64,000 bases of DNA from Dickeya dianthicola NCPPB 453 (GTDB lineage: Bacteria > Pseudomonadota > Gammaproteobacteria > Enterobacterales > Enterobacteriaceae), in NCBI RefSeq assembly GCF_000365305.1, contig NZ_CM001841.1:559551-623550 (forward strand). Direction: 5' to 3'. The notes below the pieces were generated by a model that saw nothing but the letters and a program-made list of their open reading frames with translations, searched no databases and had not been told where the DNA came from. The stretch's first letter is position 1. The number at the start of each line of letters is the position of its first letter. Positions 28,401 through 38,298 of this stretch are shown here, in pieces. The translations under genes were made by a program, and so were the position numbers.

Positions 28401-29746
28401 TGTCCGGTTTCCTGAACATTCGTTTCCTGAAGATTCCCGCCAGCGCGCCGCCGCTGGCCGACCGTCACGTCATTGATGAAACCTACCGCTACTGGCGTCG
28501 TCATATCCTGCTTACGCTGTATCTGGGTTATGCGCTGTTTTACTTCACCCGCAAAAGTTTTAACGCCGCGGTGCCGGAGATCCTCGCCAGCGGGTTGATG
28601 GCGCGCACCGATATCGGGCTGCTGGCGACGCTATTTTACGTGACCTACGGGGTGTCGAAATTTCTCTCGGGCATCGTGAGCGACCGTTCCAACGCCCGCT
28701 ACTTCATGGGCATCGGGCTGCTGGCGACCGGCGTGGTGAATATCCTGTTTGGCTTTTCCTCGTCGCTGTGGGCCTTCGCGGCGTTGTGGATGGCGAACGC
28801 CTTTTTTCAGGGCTGGGGCGCGCCAGTGTGCGCCAGGCTGCTCACCAGCTGGTATTCGCGCACTGAACGCGGCGGCTGGTGGGCGCTGTGGAATACCGCG
28901 CATAACGTGGGCGGTGCGTTGATCCCGATGGTGGTGGGGGCGGCGGCGCTGCATTACGGCTGGCGCGTCGGGATGATGATCGCCGGTTCGCTGGCGATCG
29001 TCGCCGGGCTGTTTTTATGCTGGCGGCTGCGCGACAAACCGCAGACTCTCGGGCTGCCAAGCGTGGGCGAATGGCGTCAGGATGCGCTGGAGATTGCCCA
29101 GCAGCAGGAGGGCGCCGGGCTGTCGCGCCGGGAAATTCTGCATAAATACGTGTTCACCAATCCGTATATCTGGCTGCTGGCCTGCTGTTATGTGCTGGTG
29201 TACGTGGTGCGCGCCGCCATCAACGACTGGGGCAACCTCTACATGTCGGAAACGCTGGGGGTCGACCTGGTGACCGCCAACTCAGCGGTGACCATGTTCG
29301 AACTGGGCGGGTTTATCGGTGCGCTGGTGGCCGGCTGGGGGGCGGATAAGCTGTTTAACGGCAACCGCGGCCCGATGAACCTGATCTTCGCCGCCGGCAT
29401 TTTGTTGTCTGTCGGTTCGCTGTGGCTGATGCCGTTCGCCAGCTATGTGATGCAGGCCGCCTGCTTCTTCACCACCGGTTTCTTCGTCTTCGGCCCGCAA
29501 ATGTTGATTGGCATGGCTGCCGCCGAATGTTCCCACAAAGACGCCGCCGGCGCCGCCACCGGATTTGTGGGGCTGTTCGCCTATCTTGGCGCGTCGCTGT
29601 CCGGCTGGCCGCTGGCGCACATCATGGATGTGTGGCACTGGAACGGTTTTTTTGCGGTGATCGCCGTGGCGGCCGGCATCTCGGCGCTGCTGTTGTTGCC
29701 TTTCCTGCGCGCGTCGTCGCCGCGCGCCGCGGCCGACGTAGCGTGA
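28400..29746 (+). CDS. uhpC: Hexose-phosphate receptor UhpC (MFS)
   Basis: UhpC is a transporter-like membrane sensor of external glucose-6-phosphate that signals to UhpB. The 448-residue product is a 12-helix MFS protein of the organophosphate:phosphate antiporter family (GYALFYFTRKSFNAAVPEIL, SDRSNARYFMGIGLLATG, FFTTGFFVFGPQMLIGMAAA). Adjacent UhpT has the same fold, but the operon position after uhpB identifies this one as the receptor. Start ATG overlaps the uhpB stop. Confidence 0.95.
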   Translation: MSGFLNIRFLKIPASAPPLADRHVIDETYRYWRRHILLTLYLGYALFYFTRKSFNAAVPEILASGLMARTDIGLLATLFYVTYGVSKFLSGIVSDRSNARYFMGIGLLATGVVNILFGFSSSLWAFAALWMANAFFQGWGAPVCARLLTSWYSRTERGGWWALWNTAHNVGGALIPMVVGAAALHYGWRVGMMIAGSLAIVAGLFLCWRLRDKPQTLGLPSVGEWRQDALEIAQQQEGAGLSRREILHKYVFTNPYIWLLACCYVLVYVVRAAINDWGNLYMSETLGVDLVTANSAVTMFELGGFIGALVAGWGADKLFNGNRGPMNLIFAAGILLSVGSLWLMPFASYVMQAACFFTTGFFVFGPQMLIGMAAAECSHKDAAGAATGFVGLFAYLGASLSGWPLAHIMDVWHWNGFFAVIAVAAGISALLLLPFLRASSPRAAADVA

Positions 29747-29780
29747 TTCGCTTCACCCTTTTGCTCTGAATCGGCGAAAA

Positions 29781-29797
29781 CCAGGAAAATTTCCTAG
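29781..29797. promoter_or_regulatory. Palindrome in the uhpT promoter region
   Basis: CCAGGAAAATTTCCTAG contains the perfect inverted repeat AGGAAA-A-TTTCCT, about 120 bases before the uhpT ATG and 35 bases after uhpC. It is a candidate activator site, UhpA being the obvious protein, but I cannot confirm its consensus. Confidence 0.5.
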
Positions 29798-29917
29798 TTT
29801 AAGCAGGACGTTCCCTCAGGCCGCTCTCTTCGGCGCTTCTTACAATATTGGTAAACAATATCGGTAAACCGGTAAAGATAAGGCCGCAGGCCGTCCCGTC
29901 CTGTAAGAGGAAACATT

Positions 29918-31309
29918 ATGCTTAATTTTTTAACCCAGGTGCGTCAGCCGACGCTGGATCTGCCGTTGGATGCGCGGCGCAAAATGTGGTTCAAGCCGTT
30001 CATGCAGTCTTATCTGGTGGTGTTCATCGGCTACCTGACCATGTACCTGATCCGTAAGAACTTTAACATCGCGCAGAACGACATGATCGGCACCTACGGG
30101 TTGAGCATGACCCAGCTCGGCATGATTGGCCTCGGTTTTTCGATAACCTACGGTGTGGGAAAAACGCTGGTGTCCTATTACGCGGACGGCAAAAACACCA
30201 AACAGTTCCTGCCGTTTATGCTGATCCTCTCCGCCATTTGCATGCTCGGCTTCAGCGCCAGCATGGGGACGGGTTCGGTAAGCCTGTTTTTGATGATTGC
30301 GTGTTATGCGCTGAGCGGATTTTTCCAGAGCACCGGCGGGTCGTGCAGCTATTCCACCATCACCAAATGGACGCCGCGCCGTAAACGCGGCACCTATCTG
30401 GGGCTGTGGAACATTTCCCATAACCTCGGCGGCGCGGGCGCGGCGGGCGTGGCGCTGTTCGGCGCCAACTACCTGTTCGACGGCCATGTGGTCGGGATGT
30501 TTATCTTCCCGTCGATCATCGCGCTGATTGTCGGCTTCATCGGCCTGCGTTTCGGCAGCGACTCCCCGGAAGCCTACGGCCTGGGGAAAGCCGAAGAGCT
30601 GTTTGACGAAGCTATCTCCGAAGAAGACAAGGAAGCGGAAGACGGCGCGATGACCAAATGGCAGATCTTCGTCGAGTACGTGCTGAAAAACAAAGTGATC
30701 TGGCTGCTGTGCTTCTCCAACATTTTCCTGTACGTGGTGCGTATCGGTATCGACCAGTGGTCCACGGTTTACGCCTATCAGGAGTTGAAGCTGCCGAAAT
30801 CGGTGGCGATTCAGGGCTTTACCCTGTTTGAAGCTGGCGCGCTGGTGGGCACGCTACTGTGGGGCTGGTTGTCGGATCTCGCCAACGGTCGCCGCGGGCT
30901 GGTGGCCTGCGTCGCGCTGGCGTTGATTATCGTGACGCTTGGCGTTTATCAGCATGCCGGCAACCAATATGTTTATCTGTCGTCGCTGTTTGCGCTGGGC
31001 TTTTTAGTGTTCGGCCCGCAGTTGTTGATTGGCGTGGCCGCCGTCGGTTTTGTGCCGAAAAAAGCCATCGGCGCCGCCGACGGCATTAAAGGCACCTTCG
31101 CCTATCTGATTGGCGACAGCTTCGCCAAGCTGGGGCTGGGCATGATTGCCGACGGCACCCCGATCTTCGGGTTGACCGGTTGGGCGGGCACCTTTGCTGC
31201 GCTGGACGCCGCGGCGATCGGCTGTATCTGCCTGATGGCGATGGTGGCGGTGATGGAAGAACGCAAAATCCGCCGCGAAAAGCGCCTGCGCCAGACGCAA
31301 ACGGCCTGA
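29918..31309 (+). CDS. uhpT: Hexose-phosphate:phosphate antiporter UhpT
   Basis: UhpT imports glucose-6-phosphate and other hexose phosphates in exchange for phosphate, and also admits fosfomycin. The 463-residue product has 12 predicted helices and the family landmarks [20 protein letters not shown] near residue 36, [20 protein letters not shown] near 148 and [20 protein letters not shown] near 365. AGAGGAAACATT precedes the ATG. The 171-base gap after uhpC carries its own promoter elements. Confidence 0.96.
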   Translation: MLNFLTQVRQPTLDLPLDARRKMWFKPFMQSYLVVFIGYLTMYLIRKNFNIAQNDMIGTYGLSMTQLGMIGLGFSITYGVGKTLVSYYADGKNTKQFLPFMLILSAICMLGFSASMGTGSVSLFLMIACYALSGFFQSTGGSCSYSTITKWTPRRKRGTYLGLWNISHNLGGAGAAGVALFGANYLFDGHVVGMFIFPSIIALIVGFIGLRFGSDSPEAYGLGKAEELFDEAISEEDKEAEDGAMTKWQIFVEYVLKNKVIWLLCFSNIFLYVVRIGIDQWSTVYAYQELKLPKSVAIQGFTLFEAGALVGTLLWGWLSDLANGRRGLVACVALALIIVTLGVYQHAGNQYVYLSSLFALGFLVFGPQLLIGVAAVGFVPKKAIGAADGIKGTFAYLIGDSFAKLGLGMIADGTPIFGLTGWAGTFAALDAAAIGCICLMAMVAVMEERKIRREKRLRQTQTA

Positions 31310-31330
31310 TACGCGCAGAATGATCAACCG

Positions 31331-31367
31331 TGCGGCGGTGACCAGCCAGGCCACCGCCGCGCTTTTC
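31331..31367 (+). terminator. Terminator of uhpT
   Basis: GCGGCGGTG and CACCGCCGC form a 9-bp stem with an 11-base loop, followed by GCTTTTCTG. The gap from here to spy (31557) holds no gene. Confidence 0.87.
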
Positions 31368-31556
31368 TGTCTTGCCTGATCGGCCGCTTACGAAATATTT
31401 CCGCTTTCTCCACAATTGGCGCAATTGTGAATATCTCCCTTGCAAAGCTTTACCCTGGCCCCCGGTTAACTGAAATTCCCCGTCCTATACTTCATCGCAA
31501 AGGTTGACGCACCGCGGTGCGTTAATAATTAAAACCGTAACGTGAAGGAAAGTATT

Positions 31557-32024
31557 ATGTCTAAATTAACTGCGATTGTGATTGCCTCTGCACTGGCGCT
31601 GGGTAGCGCCGGGTTCTCCTACGCTCAGGATAATACCCCGCCGGATCAGGGTGCGCGCATGATGAAACATCATGACGGCGAGCGCGGTATGGAGCAGAAC
31701 ATGATGTTTAAAGGGCTGAATCTGACCGATGAACAGCGCCAGAAAATGCGCGACATCATGGATAACGCCAGAAAAGACAACGCACGGCCTTCGGCTGAAC
31801 AGCGCGCCGAATGGCATAGCCTGATTGCCGCCGATAGCTTTGATCAAACCAAAGCCGAAGCGGTGGCTAATAAAATGGCTGAAACCAGCAAAACCCATAT
31901 GCTGAAACGTCTGGAAATTCAGAACAAAATGTACAACGTGCTGACGCCGGAACAGAAAAAACAGTTCAACGACAACGTCGCCAAACACCTGAAGGAACCG
32001 GTGCCGGCGAAAGCGCCGCAATAG
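31557..32024 (+). CDS. spy: Periplasmic chaperone Spy
   Basis: Spy is an ATP-independent periplasmic chaperone induced by the Cpx and Bae envelope stress systems. The 155-residue precursor has a clear signal peptide (SKLTAIVIASALALGSAGFSYA, cleavage before QDN) and the two LTxxQ motifs of the Spy/CpxP family: LTDEQRQKMRDIM near residue 64 and LTPEQKKQFN near 132. ATG 31557 follows AAGGAAAGTATT; a start five codons earlier is less likely. Confidence 0.93.
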   Translation: MSKLTAIVIASALALGSAGFSYAQDNTPPDQGARMMKHHDGERGMEQNMMFKGLNLTDEQRQKMRDIMDNARKDNARPSAEQRAEWHSLIAADSFDQTKAEAVANKMAETSKTHMLKRLEIQNKMYNVLTPEQKKQFNDNVAKHLKEPVPAKAPQ

Positions 32025-32046
32025 CTGTCGGGGCAGGGATTACCGG

Positions 32047-32075
32047 AGCGCGCCTGCTGGCGCGCTTTGTCTTTT
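32047..32075 (+). terminator. Terminator of spy
   Basis: AGCGCGCC and GGCGCGCT form an 8-bp stem with a TGCT loop, followed by TTGTCTTTTT. Confidence 0.9.
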
Positions 32076-32248
32076 TCCTTCCGCGCTATCTGTTCCCGCA
32101 CTATCCGTTCCCGTGCTACCCCGGCCGGCAGACGCCTTATGTTTGGGCGATCTCTTGCGTTCAGACAGGTTTTTCCCCATCAGCACTTTTCAATCACCCG
32201 TTCTTGCTCTATCAATAGCGCGTCATTGTGATTCAGGGAGTGCGGCTC

Positions 32249-33295
32249 ATGGCGTCTTTCGCTTTAAAATCTATCCTCTTTCTTGGTGTGCTTAGTGTAC
32301 TGGGCGGCTGTAAGCCGCCGACGGCGGAGGTTTCCCGCCCGTTTACCGCGTTTGAAGGCAAGACTATGGGCACCTTCTACAGCGTAAAAATCAGCGGACA
32401 ATTGCCGCAAAGCAGTCAGCAATTGCAGCAGGAGATCGACGCTTTGCTGGAGCAGGCCAACAACGAGATTTCCACCTATCGTAACGACTCGGTGTTGTCC
32501 CGCTTTAACCGCGACATCGGCACGGACCCGCAGCCGATTAGCAATGGCATGGCGGATATTATTCTGGCCGCGCAGCGCATCGGCCGGGCGACGGGCGGGG
32601 CGATGGATATCACGGTGGGGCCGCTGGTCAACCTGTGGGGATTCGGGCCGCAGAAACAGCCGGTCGCCATTCCCAGTCAACAGCAGATTGATGACGCGCG
32701 GCGTAAAGTCGGGCTGAAGCACCTGCGCCTGATAAGCGATCATCAGGGCGAATGGTTGCAGAAAGATCTGCCGGATCTCTATGTGGATCTCTCCACGCTG
32801 GGCGAGGGTTACGGCGCGGACCTGCTGGCGCAATTGATGACCCGCAAAGGCATCACCAACTATCTGGTTTCGGTGGGCGGTGCAGTTTCCAGCCGCGGCG
32901 TTAACGGGCAGGGGCAGCCCTGGCGGGTGGCGATTCAAAAACCCACTGACCAGGAGAACGCTATTCAGGCGGCGGTCGACCTGCAAGGCTACGGCATCAG
33001 CACGTCCGGCAGTTATCGCAACTATTTTGAGCAGGACGGCAAACGCTATTCGCATGTTATCGACCCGGCCACCGGCCGGCCGATTACGCATCAGCTGGTT
33101 TCCGCCACCGTGATTGCCAGAACCGCGCTGGAGGCGGATGGCTGGGACACCGGGCTGATGGTGCTGGGCACGGAAAAGGCGCTGAAGCTGGCGGAACAGC
33201 AGGGGCTGGCGGTTTACCTGATTACCAAAACCGATAAGGGGTTCGAGGCGGTAATGACGCCGCAGTTCAAAGCCTTTCTGTTGCCGACGCCGTAA
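32249..33295 (+). CDS. apbE: FAD:protein FMN transferase ApbE, lipoprotein form
   Basis: ApbE transfers FMN from FAD to threonine in flavoproteins such as Rnf and Nqr subunits, on the periplasmic side. The 348-residue product has a lipoprotein signal peptide with lipobox LGGC near residue 20 and the family motifs FEGKTMGTFYSVK, GAMDITVGPLVNLWGFGP, DLSTLGEGYGADLLA and VSVGGAVSSRG. ATG 32249 follows CAGGGAG; 7 codons upstream are in frame. It differs from the leaderless apbE copy at 38299. Confidence 0.95.
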   Translation: MASFALKSILFLGVLSVLGGCKPPTAEVSRPFTAFEGKTMGTFYSVKISGQLPQSSQQLQQEIDALLEQANNEISTYRNDSVLSRFNRDIGTDPQPISNGMADIILAAQRIGRATGGAMDITVGPLVNLWGFGPQKQPVAIPSQQQIDDARRKVGLKHLRLISDHQGEWLQKDLPDLYVDLSTLGEGYGADLLAQLMTRKGITNYLVSVGGAVSSRGVNGQGQPWRVAIQKPTDQENAIQAAVDLQGYGISTSGSYRNYFEQDGKRYSHVIDPATGRPITHQLVSATVIARTALEADGWDTGLMVLGTEKALKLAEQQGLAVYLITKTDKGFEAVMTPQFKAFLLPTP

Positions 33296-33304
33296 TCAGA
33301 CAAC

Positions 33305-33332
33305 GAGCCTGATGCCTTTCATCAGGCTCGGT
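33305..33332 (+). terminator. Hairpin after apbE
   Basis: GAGCCTGATG and CATCAGGCTC form a perfect 10-bp stem with a CCTTT loop 9 bases after the stop; the T tract that follows is short. Confidence 0.75.
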
Positions 33333-33454
33333 TATTGCTAGATAATCCGGCGCCGCGAACGTACAATTCGCCCCGGCTACTTACTCATCAAATTCATATC
33401 TCGCATCCTTCTTTTCAGAAGGCGCCATTTCCTATGCTTGTTAAGTGAGTAGTC

Positions 33455-34891
33455 ATGAGTCATTTTATTCTTAATAATCAGCCTGTTTCGGCTGATGTTA
33501 TTTCACGGCACCTTTCTCGTATGCAAGCGGCCGCCACCGACCATCCGCTGACAATCCCCGAACGTATTTCTATTCTGAATCGCTGTATTGAATTGCTGAA
33601 CGCGCATCAGGATGCACTGTGCGACGCCTACAGCCAGGATTTCGGCTACCGCGCTCCCGGCAACACGCTGATTTCCGATATTCTCGGCTCGATTGATGCG
33701 CTGCGCCACGCGGCGCGCCATCTGGAGCAATGGGCGGAGGAAGAGCAGAGAACCTCGCCGTTTCCCGGTACCCGGGTGGTGGTGGAGTACAAACCGCTGG
33801 GCGTGATTGGCGTCATGAGTCCGTGGAATTTCCCACTGGTGCTCACGTTTGGCCCGCTGGCCGGGGTGATCGCCGCCGGCAACCGGGCGATGATTAAGCC
33901 CTCCGAACTGGCTGAAAACGGCAGCCGACTGCTGTGTCGGCTGATTGCGGAACGATTCGCCGAAGATGAAATCTCGACGTTGCAGGGCGGTGTAGACGCG
34001 TCAGTCCGGTTTTCGTCGCTGCCGTTCGACCATCTGGTGTTTACCGGCAGCACCGCTACCGGAAGGCAGGTGATGAAGGCCGCGGCGGAAAACCTTACCC
34101 CGGTGACGCTGGAGTTGGGCGGCAAATCGCCGGTCATCGTGTCGCGTGGCAGCGATATTGTGCTGGCGGCGCAGCGCATCATGACCGTCAAAACGTTTAA
34201 TGCCGGGCAAATCTGTATTGCACCCGATTATGTGCTGGTACACCGGGATGATCTGCCGGCGTTGGTCGAACAGGCCTGCGTGTTTCTGCGCCAGACTTAC
34301 GGGGCGTTTATCGAAAACCGTGAATACACATCCGTGGTTAATGCCCGCCAGACCGCACGGCTGAAAGCGCTGCTGGATGACGCGCGTCATCAGGGGGCGA
34401 CGCTGGTGCGCGCTACGGCGGAGGCGGATGATTTGCCGCGTCGGCGTATGGCGCCGACGCTGGTGATCAACCCACCGCTCACTGCCCGCATGATGCAGGA
34501 GGAAATCTTCGGACCGCTGTTGCCGGTGATAGCCTACGACCATATCGAGCAGTGCCTGGCGCTCATCAACGGGATGGACCGTCCGCTGGCGGCTTATTAT
34601 TTCGGCGACGATCAGCAGGAGATCGCGCAGCTCCGATATCACACGCTGTCCGGCGCGTTGGTTATCAATGACGTCATGAGCCATGTGCTGGTGCATGACA
34701 TCCCGTTCGGCGGCATTGGCACGTCGGGGATGGGCGCTTATCACGGCGATATCGGTTTCAAACGGTTCTCGCACGCGCGACCGGTGTTTTATCAGAGCGC
34801 CGGGGGCGAATCGAATCTGCTGATGCGAGCGCCGTTTGATGAAGCGTCCCGCCGGTGGGTGACGCAATTAATCGACGGGGAGATCGTCTGA
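33455..34891 (+). CDS. Aldehyde dehydrogenase, coniferyl-aldehyde dehydrogenase type
   Basis: The 478-residue product is an NAD(P)+-dependent aldehyde dehydrogenase of the class 3/coniferyl type. It has the ALDH signature VTLELGGKSPVIVS with the catalytic glutamate near residue 217 and the catalytic cysteine in TFNAGQICIAPDYVLVHR near 252, with MSPWNFPLVLTFGPLAGVI near 120. Such enzymes oxidise coniferyl and similar aldehydes to acids; the actual substrate here is inferred. In a plant pathogen this would fit use or detoxification of lignin-derived aldehydes. It stands alone between two hairpins. Confidence 0.88.
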   Translation: MSHFILNNQPVSADVISRHLSRMQAAATDHPLTIPERISILNRCIELLNAHQDALCDAYSQDFGYRAPGNTLISDILGSIDALRHAARHLEQWAEEEQRTSPFPGTRVVVEYKPLGVIGVMSPWNFPLVLTFGPLAGVIAAGNRAMIKPSELAENGSRLLCRLIAERFAEDEISTLQGGVDASVRFSSLPFDHLVFTGSTATGRQVMKAAAENLTPVTLELGGKSPVIVSRGSDIVLAAQRIMTVKTFNAGQICIAPDYVLVHRDDLPALVEQACVFLRQTYGAFIENREYTSVVNARQTARLKALLDDARHQGATLVRATAEADDLPRRRMAPTLVINPPLTARMMQEEIFGPLLPVIAYDHIEQCLALINGMDRPLAAYYFGDDQQEIAQLRYHTLSGALVINDVMSHVLVHDIPFGGIGTSGMGAYHGDIGFKRFSHARPVFYQSAGGESNLLMRAPFDEASRRWVTQLIDGEIV

Positions 34892-34911
34892 GAGCAATCA
34901 CAAATTTATAT

Positions 34912-34936
34912 GAGCCGCCGTCAGGCGGCCTTTTTA
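34912..34936 (+). terminator. Terminator of the aldehyde dehydrogenase gene
   Basis: GCCGCC and GGCGGC pair around GTCA and are followed by CTTTTTATAT, about 20 bases after the stop. Confidence 0.9.
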
Positions 34937-35450
34937 TATCGGCCCGTTCTCAGTGGGGTAATAAATAACCGGTTCATGAAATGAAATAGACTTAAAAAAA
35001 GTTAACTGTTAAGGGTATTCTGGAACGAATAATAATGAACCGGTGTTTTATTTATTAAGCATGATTCGTCATATTTAAGATTGCCCGACAGGGGCGGTAG
35101 GCGTCGCTCAACAGCGCATGGATCGTGTGGCGCATGACGGTCTGGGCCGGCTCAGTCTGGGACTCGCAGTACTGTAACTGGCTTTATATTCGGGGGCGGT
35201 ATATCCAGGTAAATAAAGCGTTACTTTATTTTAAATAAATGTAAACGGTTTATTTATGAATGAATCACTCTTTAAACAACGCTATGACATAGTCGTGGAA
35301 TATTAGTTAATTAACTAATTTGATTATTTATAAACTAAAAAGACAATCATATTAACGTTATGACATCGGCCCGCTAAGAAAAATCAAAAACAATAAACCG
35401 ATAACAAATTTAAAGCCTATGAAATATTGTTAATTATGGAGTCACTGACT
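34937..35450 (+). promoter_or_regulatory. Long AT-rich regulatory gap upstream of the flavin reductase
   Basis: About 510 bases without a gene. The last 250 are AT-rich and contain an 18-bp perfect palindrome (listed separately). A GGAG seven bases before ATG 35451 is the ribosome site. I see no full FNR or KdgR box, although an anaerobic control signal would be expected for this enzyme. Confidence 0.5.
35302..35319. promoter_or_regulatory. Perfect 18-bp palindrome upstream of the flavin reductase
   Basis: ATTAGTTAATTAACTAAT is a perfect inverted repeat about 130 bases before the start codon, in a region that likely holds the promoter. It is a candidate operator for an unidentified dimeric regulator. 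Confidence 0.6.
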
Positions 35451-38228
35451 ATGAACATGAACCACCAGGTACTGAGTCCGTTTACCTTGCCCAATGGCGT
35501 CGAGCTTAAAAATCGTCTGCTGATGGCGCCGATGACCACCTGTACCGGCTTTTATGACGGCACCGTCACCAAAGAGCTGGTGGAGTATTATCAGGTACGG
35601 GCCGGCAGCATCGGCGCGGTGATCGTGGAGTGCTGCTTTATCGATGATAAAGGGCTGGCGTTTCCGGGCGCGATTGGCATCGACAACGACGACAAGGTCG
35701 CCGGGCTGGCAAAAATCGCCTCGGCCATCAAGGAGAAGGGGTCGAAAGCCATTTTGCAGATCTACCACGGCGGCCGCATGGTGGAGCCGAAACTGATTGG
35801 CGGCCAGTCGCCGGTCGGGCCGAGCGCCGTTGCCGCGCCGCGGGAAGGGGCGGCGGTTCCCGTGGAACTGACGGGCGAAGAGGTGGAAGCCATGATCGCC
35901 AAATTTGGCGCCGGGGTGCGCCGCGCCATTGAAGCCGGCTTCGACGGCGTGGAAATTCACGGCGCCAATACCTACCTGATTCAGCAGTTTTACTCCCCGA
36001 ATTCCAACCAGCGCACCGACGAATGGGGCGGCAGCCGCGACAACCGCGCCCGATTCCCGCTCGCCGTGCTGGATATCACCCACCAGATGGCGCGCCAGTA
36101 TGCGGATGCATCTTTTATCATCGGTTATCGCTTCTCGCCGGAGGAAATCGAAGAGCCGGGCATCCGATTTGACGACACCCTGTACCTGCTGGAAAAACTG
36201 GCGGCGCGCGGGCTGGATTATCTTCATTTCTCAATGGGGTACACCCTGCGCTCGTCCATCGTCGATACTATCGACCCCACCCCGCTGATTGGCAAATATG
36301 TCGCCATGCGTTCTGACTCGCTGGCGAAGGTGCCGGTCATCGGCGTCGGCGGCGTGGTGAATAAAGCGGATGCCGACGCGGCGCTGGAGCATGGCTACGA
36401 TCTGGTAGCGGTGGGGAAAGCCTGTATTGCCTATCCGGACTGGACCGATCGCCTCATCAATCAGCAGAAGCTCGACCTGTTTATCGACAGCACCCAGCGT
36501 GAAGCCCTGACCATTCCGGAGCCGCTGTGGCGCTTCTCGCTGGTGGAAGCGATGATCCGCGACATCAGCCTGTCGGCGAAAAAATTCCAGGCGGGCGTGT
36601 TTCAGGAAAAAGTGCAGGACGATGCCGGCGAGCTGGTTATCAGCGTCAGCCTGGAAACGGATCGCATCGCCGACGTCACGCTGGAGCCTAATCCGCAGTT
36701 GAATTCCGATTTCGTCAGCAGTTTTGAGGTTATCCGTTCCCGTATTCTTGACGCCAACAGTCCGCATGTGGATGCGGTTACCGGCGCCACCACCCAAAGC
36801 GAAGCGGTGAAAAAAGCGGTGTCCAAAGCGCTGGCCAAGTCCTGCAAAGCGGCGATTATGGCGGAAGGCGGCGACCCGGCGGACGCGCAGCGTTATGACG
36901 TGGTGGTAATCGGCAGCGGCGGCGCCGGTCTGGCCGCGGCGATTCAGGCTTGCGATGACGGCGCCAGCGTGCTGATTGTCGAGAAGATGTCCAGCATCGG
37001 CGGCAACACCATCAAGGCTTCCGTGGGCATGAACGCGGCGGGAACCCGCTTCCAGAAAATAAAAGGCATCGTTGACGATAAGGACCGGTTCTACGAGGAG
37101 ACGCTGAAAGGCGGTAAGCAAAAAAATAATCCCGATTTGCTGAAACGATTCGTGGAAGGTGCGCCGATGGCGATCGAGTGGTTGGCGGAGCGCGGCATCG
37201 AACTGAACGACATTACCATTACCGGCGGGATGAGCGTGGATCGCACCCATCGACCGGCGGATGGCTCGGCGGTCGGCGGCTTTCTGATCAGCGGCCTGGT
37301 GAAAAACATCAACAAGCGCAATATCGACGTGATGCTGGAGACGTCGGTTGTCGATATCGTTCATGAAGCCGGCGCGATTACCGGTGTTAAGGTGCTTAAC
37401 GAAGACAATGAACCGCTGACCATCGCCACCAAAGGCGTGGTGGTCGCCACCGGTGGGTTCAGCGCCAACCGTGAGATGGTGGTGAAATATCGCCCGGATT
37501 TGGACGGTTTTGTCACCACCAACCATCAGGGCGCCACCGGCAGCGGTATCGCGATTTTGGAGAAGGTGGGTGCCGATACCGTTGATCTGGGTGAAATTCA
37601 GATCCACCCGACGGTCGAGCAGAATACGTCTTACCTGATCTCCGAATCCATTCGCGGCGGCGGCGCGATTCTGGTGAACCAGCAGGGGCAACGCTTCTTT
37701 AACGAGATGGAAACCCGCGACAAGGTGTCGGCGTCGATTATCGACCTGCCGGAGAAGTACGCCTATATCCTGTTTGATGAGCAGGTGAGGGCGAAGAACA
37801 AGGCGACGGACGAATATCTGTCCCGCGGTTTTGTGGTGAGCGCGGCTTCTCCGCGCGAACTGGCGGACAAGCTGGCTATCGACGTCCATGCTCTGCTGGC
37901 GACGCTGGAGCGCTATAACCTGTTTGTCGAAAAACAGCACGACGACGACTTTGGCCGTAAAACCGCGTTGCGCTATCCCATCAATCAGGGGCCGTTTTAC
38001 GCTATCCGCATCGCGCCCGGCGTGCATCACACGATGGGCGGCGTGGTGATCAATACCGATACCGCGGTGCTGGACAGCAAGAAACGGGTGATCCGGGGCG
38101 CCTTCGCTGCCGGTGAAGTGGTGGGCGGCATCCACGGCGGCAATCGCATCGGCGGCAACGCCGTCGCCGATATCATCGTTTTTGGTATTCAGGCGGGCCG
38201 TAACGCGGCGTCCTACGTACAGCTGTAA
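35451..38228 (+). CDS. Three-domain NADH-dependent flavin reductase (soluble fumarate reductase type)
   Basis: The 925-residue product fuses three modules. Residues about 5-365 are an old-yellow-enzyme-like NADH:flavin domain (PFTLPNGVELKNRLLMAPMT). Residues about 390-470 are an FMN_bind domain with flavinylation motif DAVTGATTQSEA. Residues about 480-925 are a FAD_binding_2 domain (YDVVVIGSGGAGLAAAIQA). The last keeps the fumarate reductase landmarks VDRTHRP, IHPT, ETRDKVSAS, GVHHTMGG and GGNRIGGN. This matches the cytosolic NADH:fumarate reductase known from Klebsiella; acrylate or cinnamate reductases share the layout. The next gene is a leaderless ApbE, the enzyme needed to attach the FMN. 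Confidence 0.92.
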   Translation: MNMNHQVLSPFTLPNGVELKNRLLMAPMTTCTGFYDGTVTKELVEYYQVRAGSIGAVIVECCFIDDKGLAFPGAIGIDNDDKVAGLAKIASAIKEKGSKAILQIYHGGRMVEPKLIGGQSPVGPSAVAAPREGAAVPVELTGEEVEAMIAKFGAGVRRAIEAGFDGVEIHGANTYLIQQFYSPNSNQRTDEWGGSRDNRARFPLAVLDITHQMARQYADASFIIGYRFSPEEIEEPGIRFDDTLYLLEKLAARGLDYLHFSMGYTLRSSIVDTIDPTPLIGKYVAMRSDSLAKVPVIGVGGVVNKADADAALEHGYDLVAVGKACIAYPDWTDRLINQQKLDLFIDSTQREALTIPEPLWRFSLVEAMIRDISLSAKKFQAGVFQEKVQDDAGELVISVSLETDRIADVTLEPNPQLNSDFVSSFEVIRSRILDANSPHVDAVTGATTQSEAVKKAVSKALAKSCKAAIMAEGGDPADAQRYDVVVIGSGGAGLAAAIQACDDGASVLIVEKMSSIGGNTIKASVGMNAAGTRFQKIKGIVDDKDRFYEETLKGGKQKNNPDLLKRFVEGAPMAIEWLAERGIELNDITITGGMSVDRTHRPADGSAVGGFLISGLVKNINKRNIDVMLETSVVDIVHEAGAITGVKVLNEDNEPLTIATKGVVVATGGFSANREMVVKYRPDLDGFVTTNHQGATGSGIAILEKVGADTVDLGEIQIHPTVEQNTSYLISESIRGGGAILVNQQGQRFFNEMETRDKVSASIIDLPEKYAYILFDEQVRAKNKATDEYLSRGFVVSAASPRELADKLAIDVHALLATLERYNLFVEKQHDDDFGRKTALRYPINQGPFYAIRIAPGVHHTMGGVVINTDTAVLDSKKRVIRGAFAAGEVVGGIHGGNRIGGNAVADIIVFGIQAGRNAASYVQL

Positions 38229-38236
38229 TAACGCCA

Positions 38237-38267
38237 GCCTGCGTCAGCGGCCGTTGCTGACGCAGGC
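38237..38267 (+). terminator. Strong hairpin between flavin reductase and apbE2
   Basis: GCCTGCGTCAGC and GCTGACGCAGGC form a perfect 12-bp stem with a 7-base loop. No T tract follows, so it may stabilise or attenuate the transcript rather than end it. Confidence 0.65.
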
Positions 38268-38298
38268 ATGATTCGCTTTTCTTCCGGAGTTATCCGCC

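Noticed and set aside
35320-35340. FNR site upstream of the flavin reductase
   Set aside because: TTTGATTATTTATAAA has one good half (TTGAT) but the second half does not match ATCAA.
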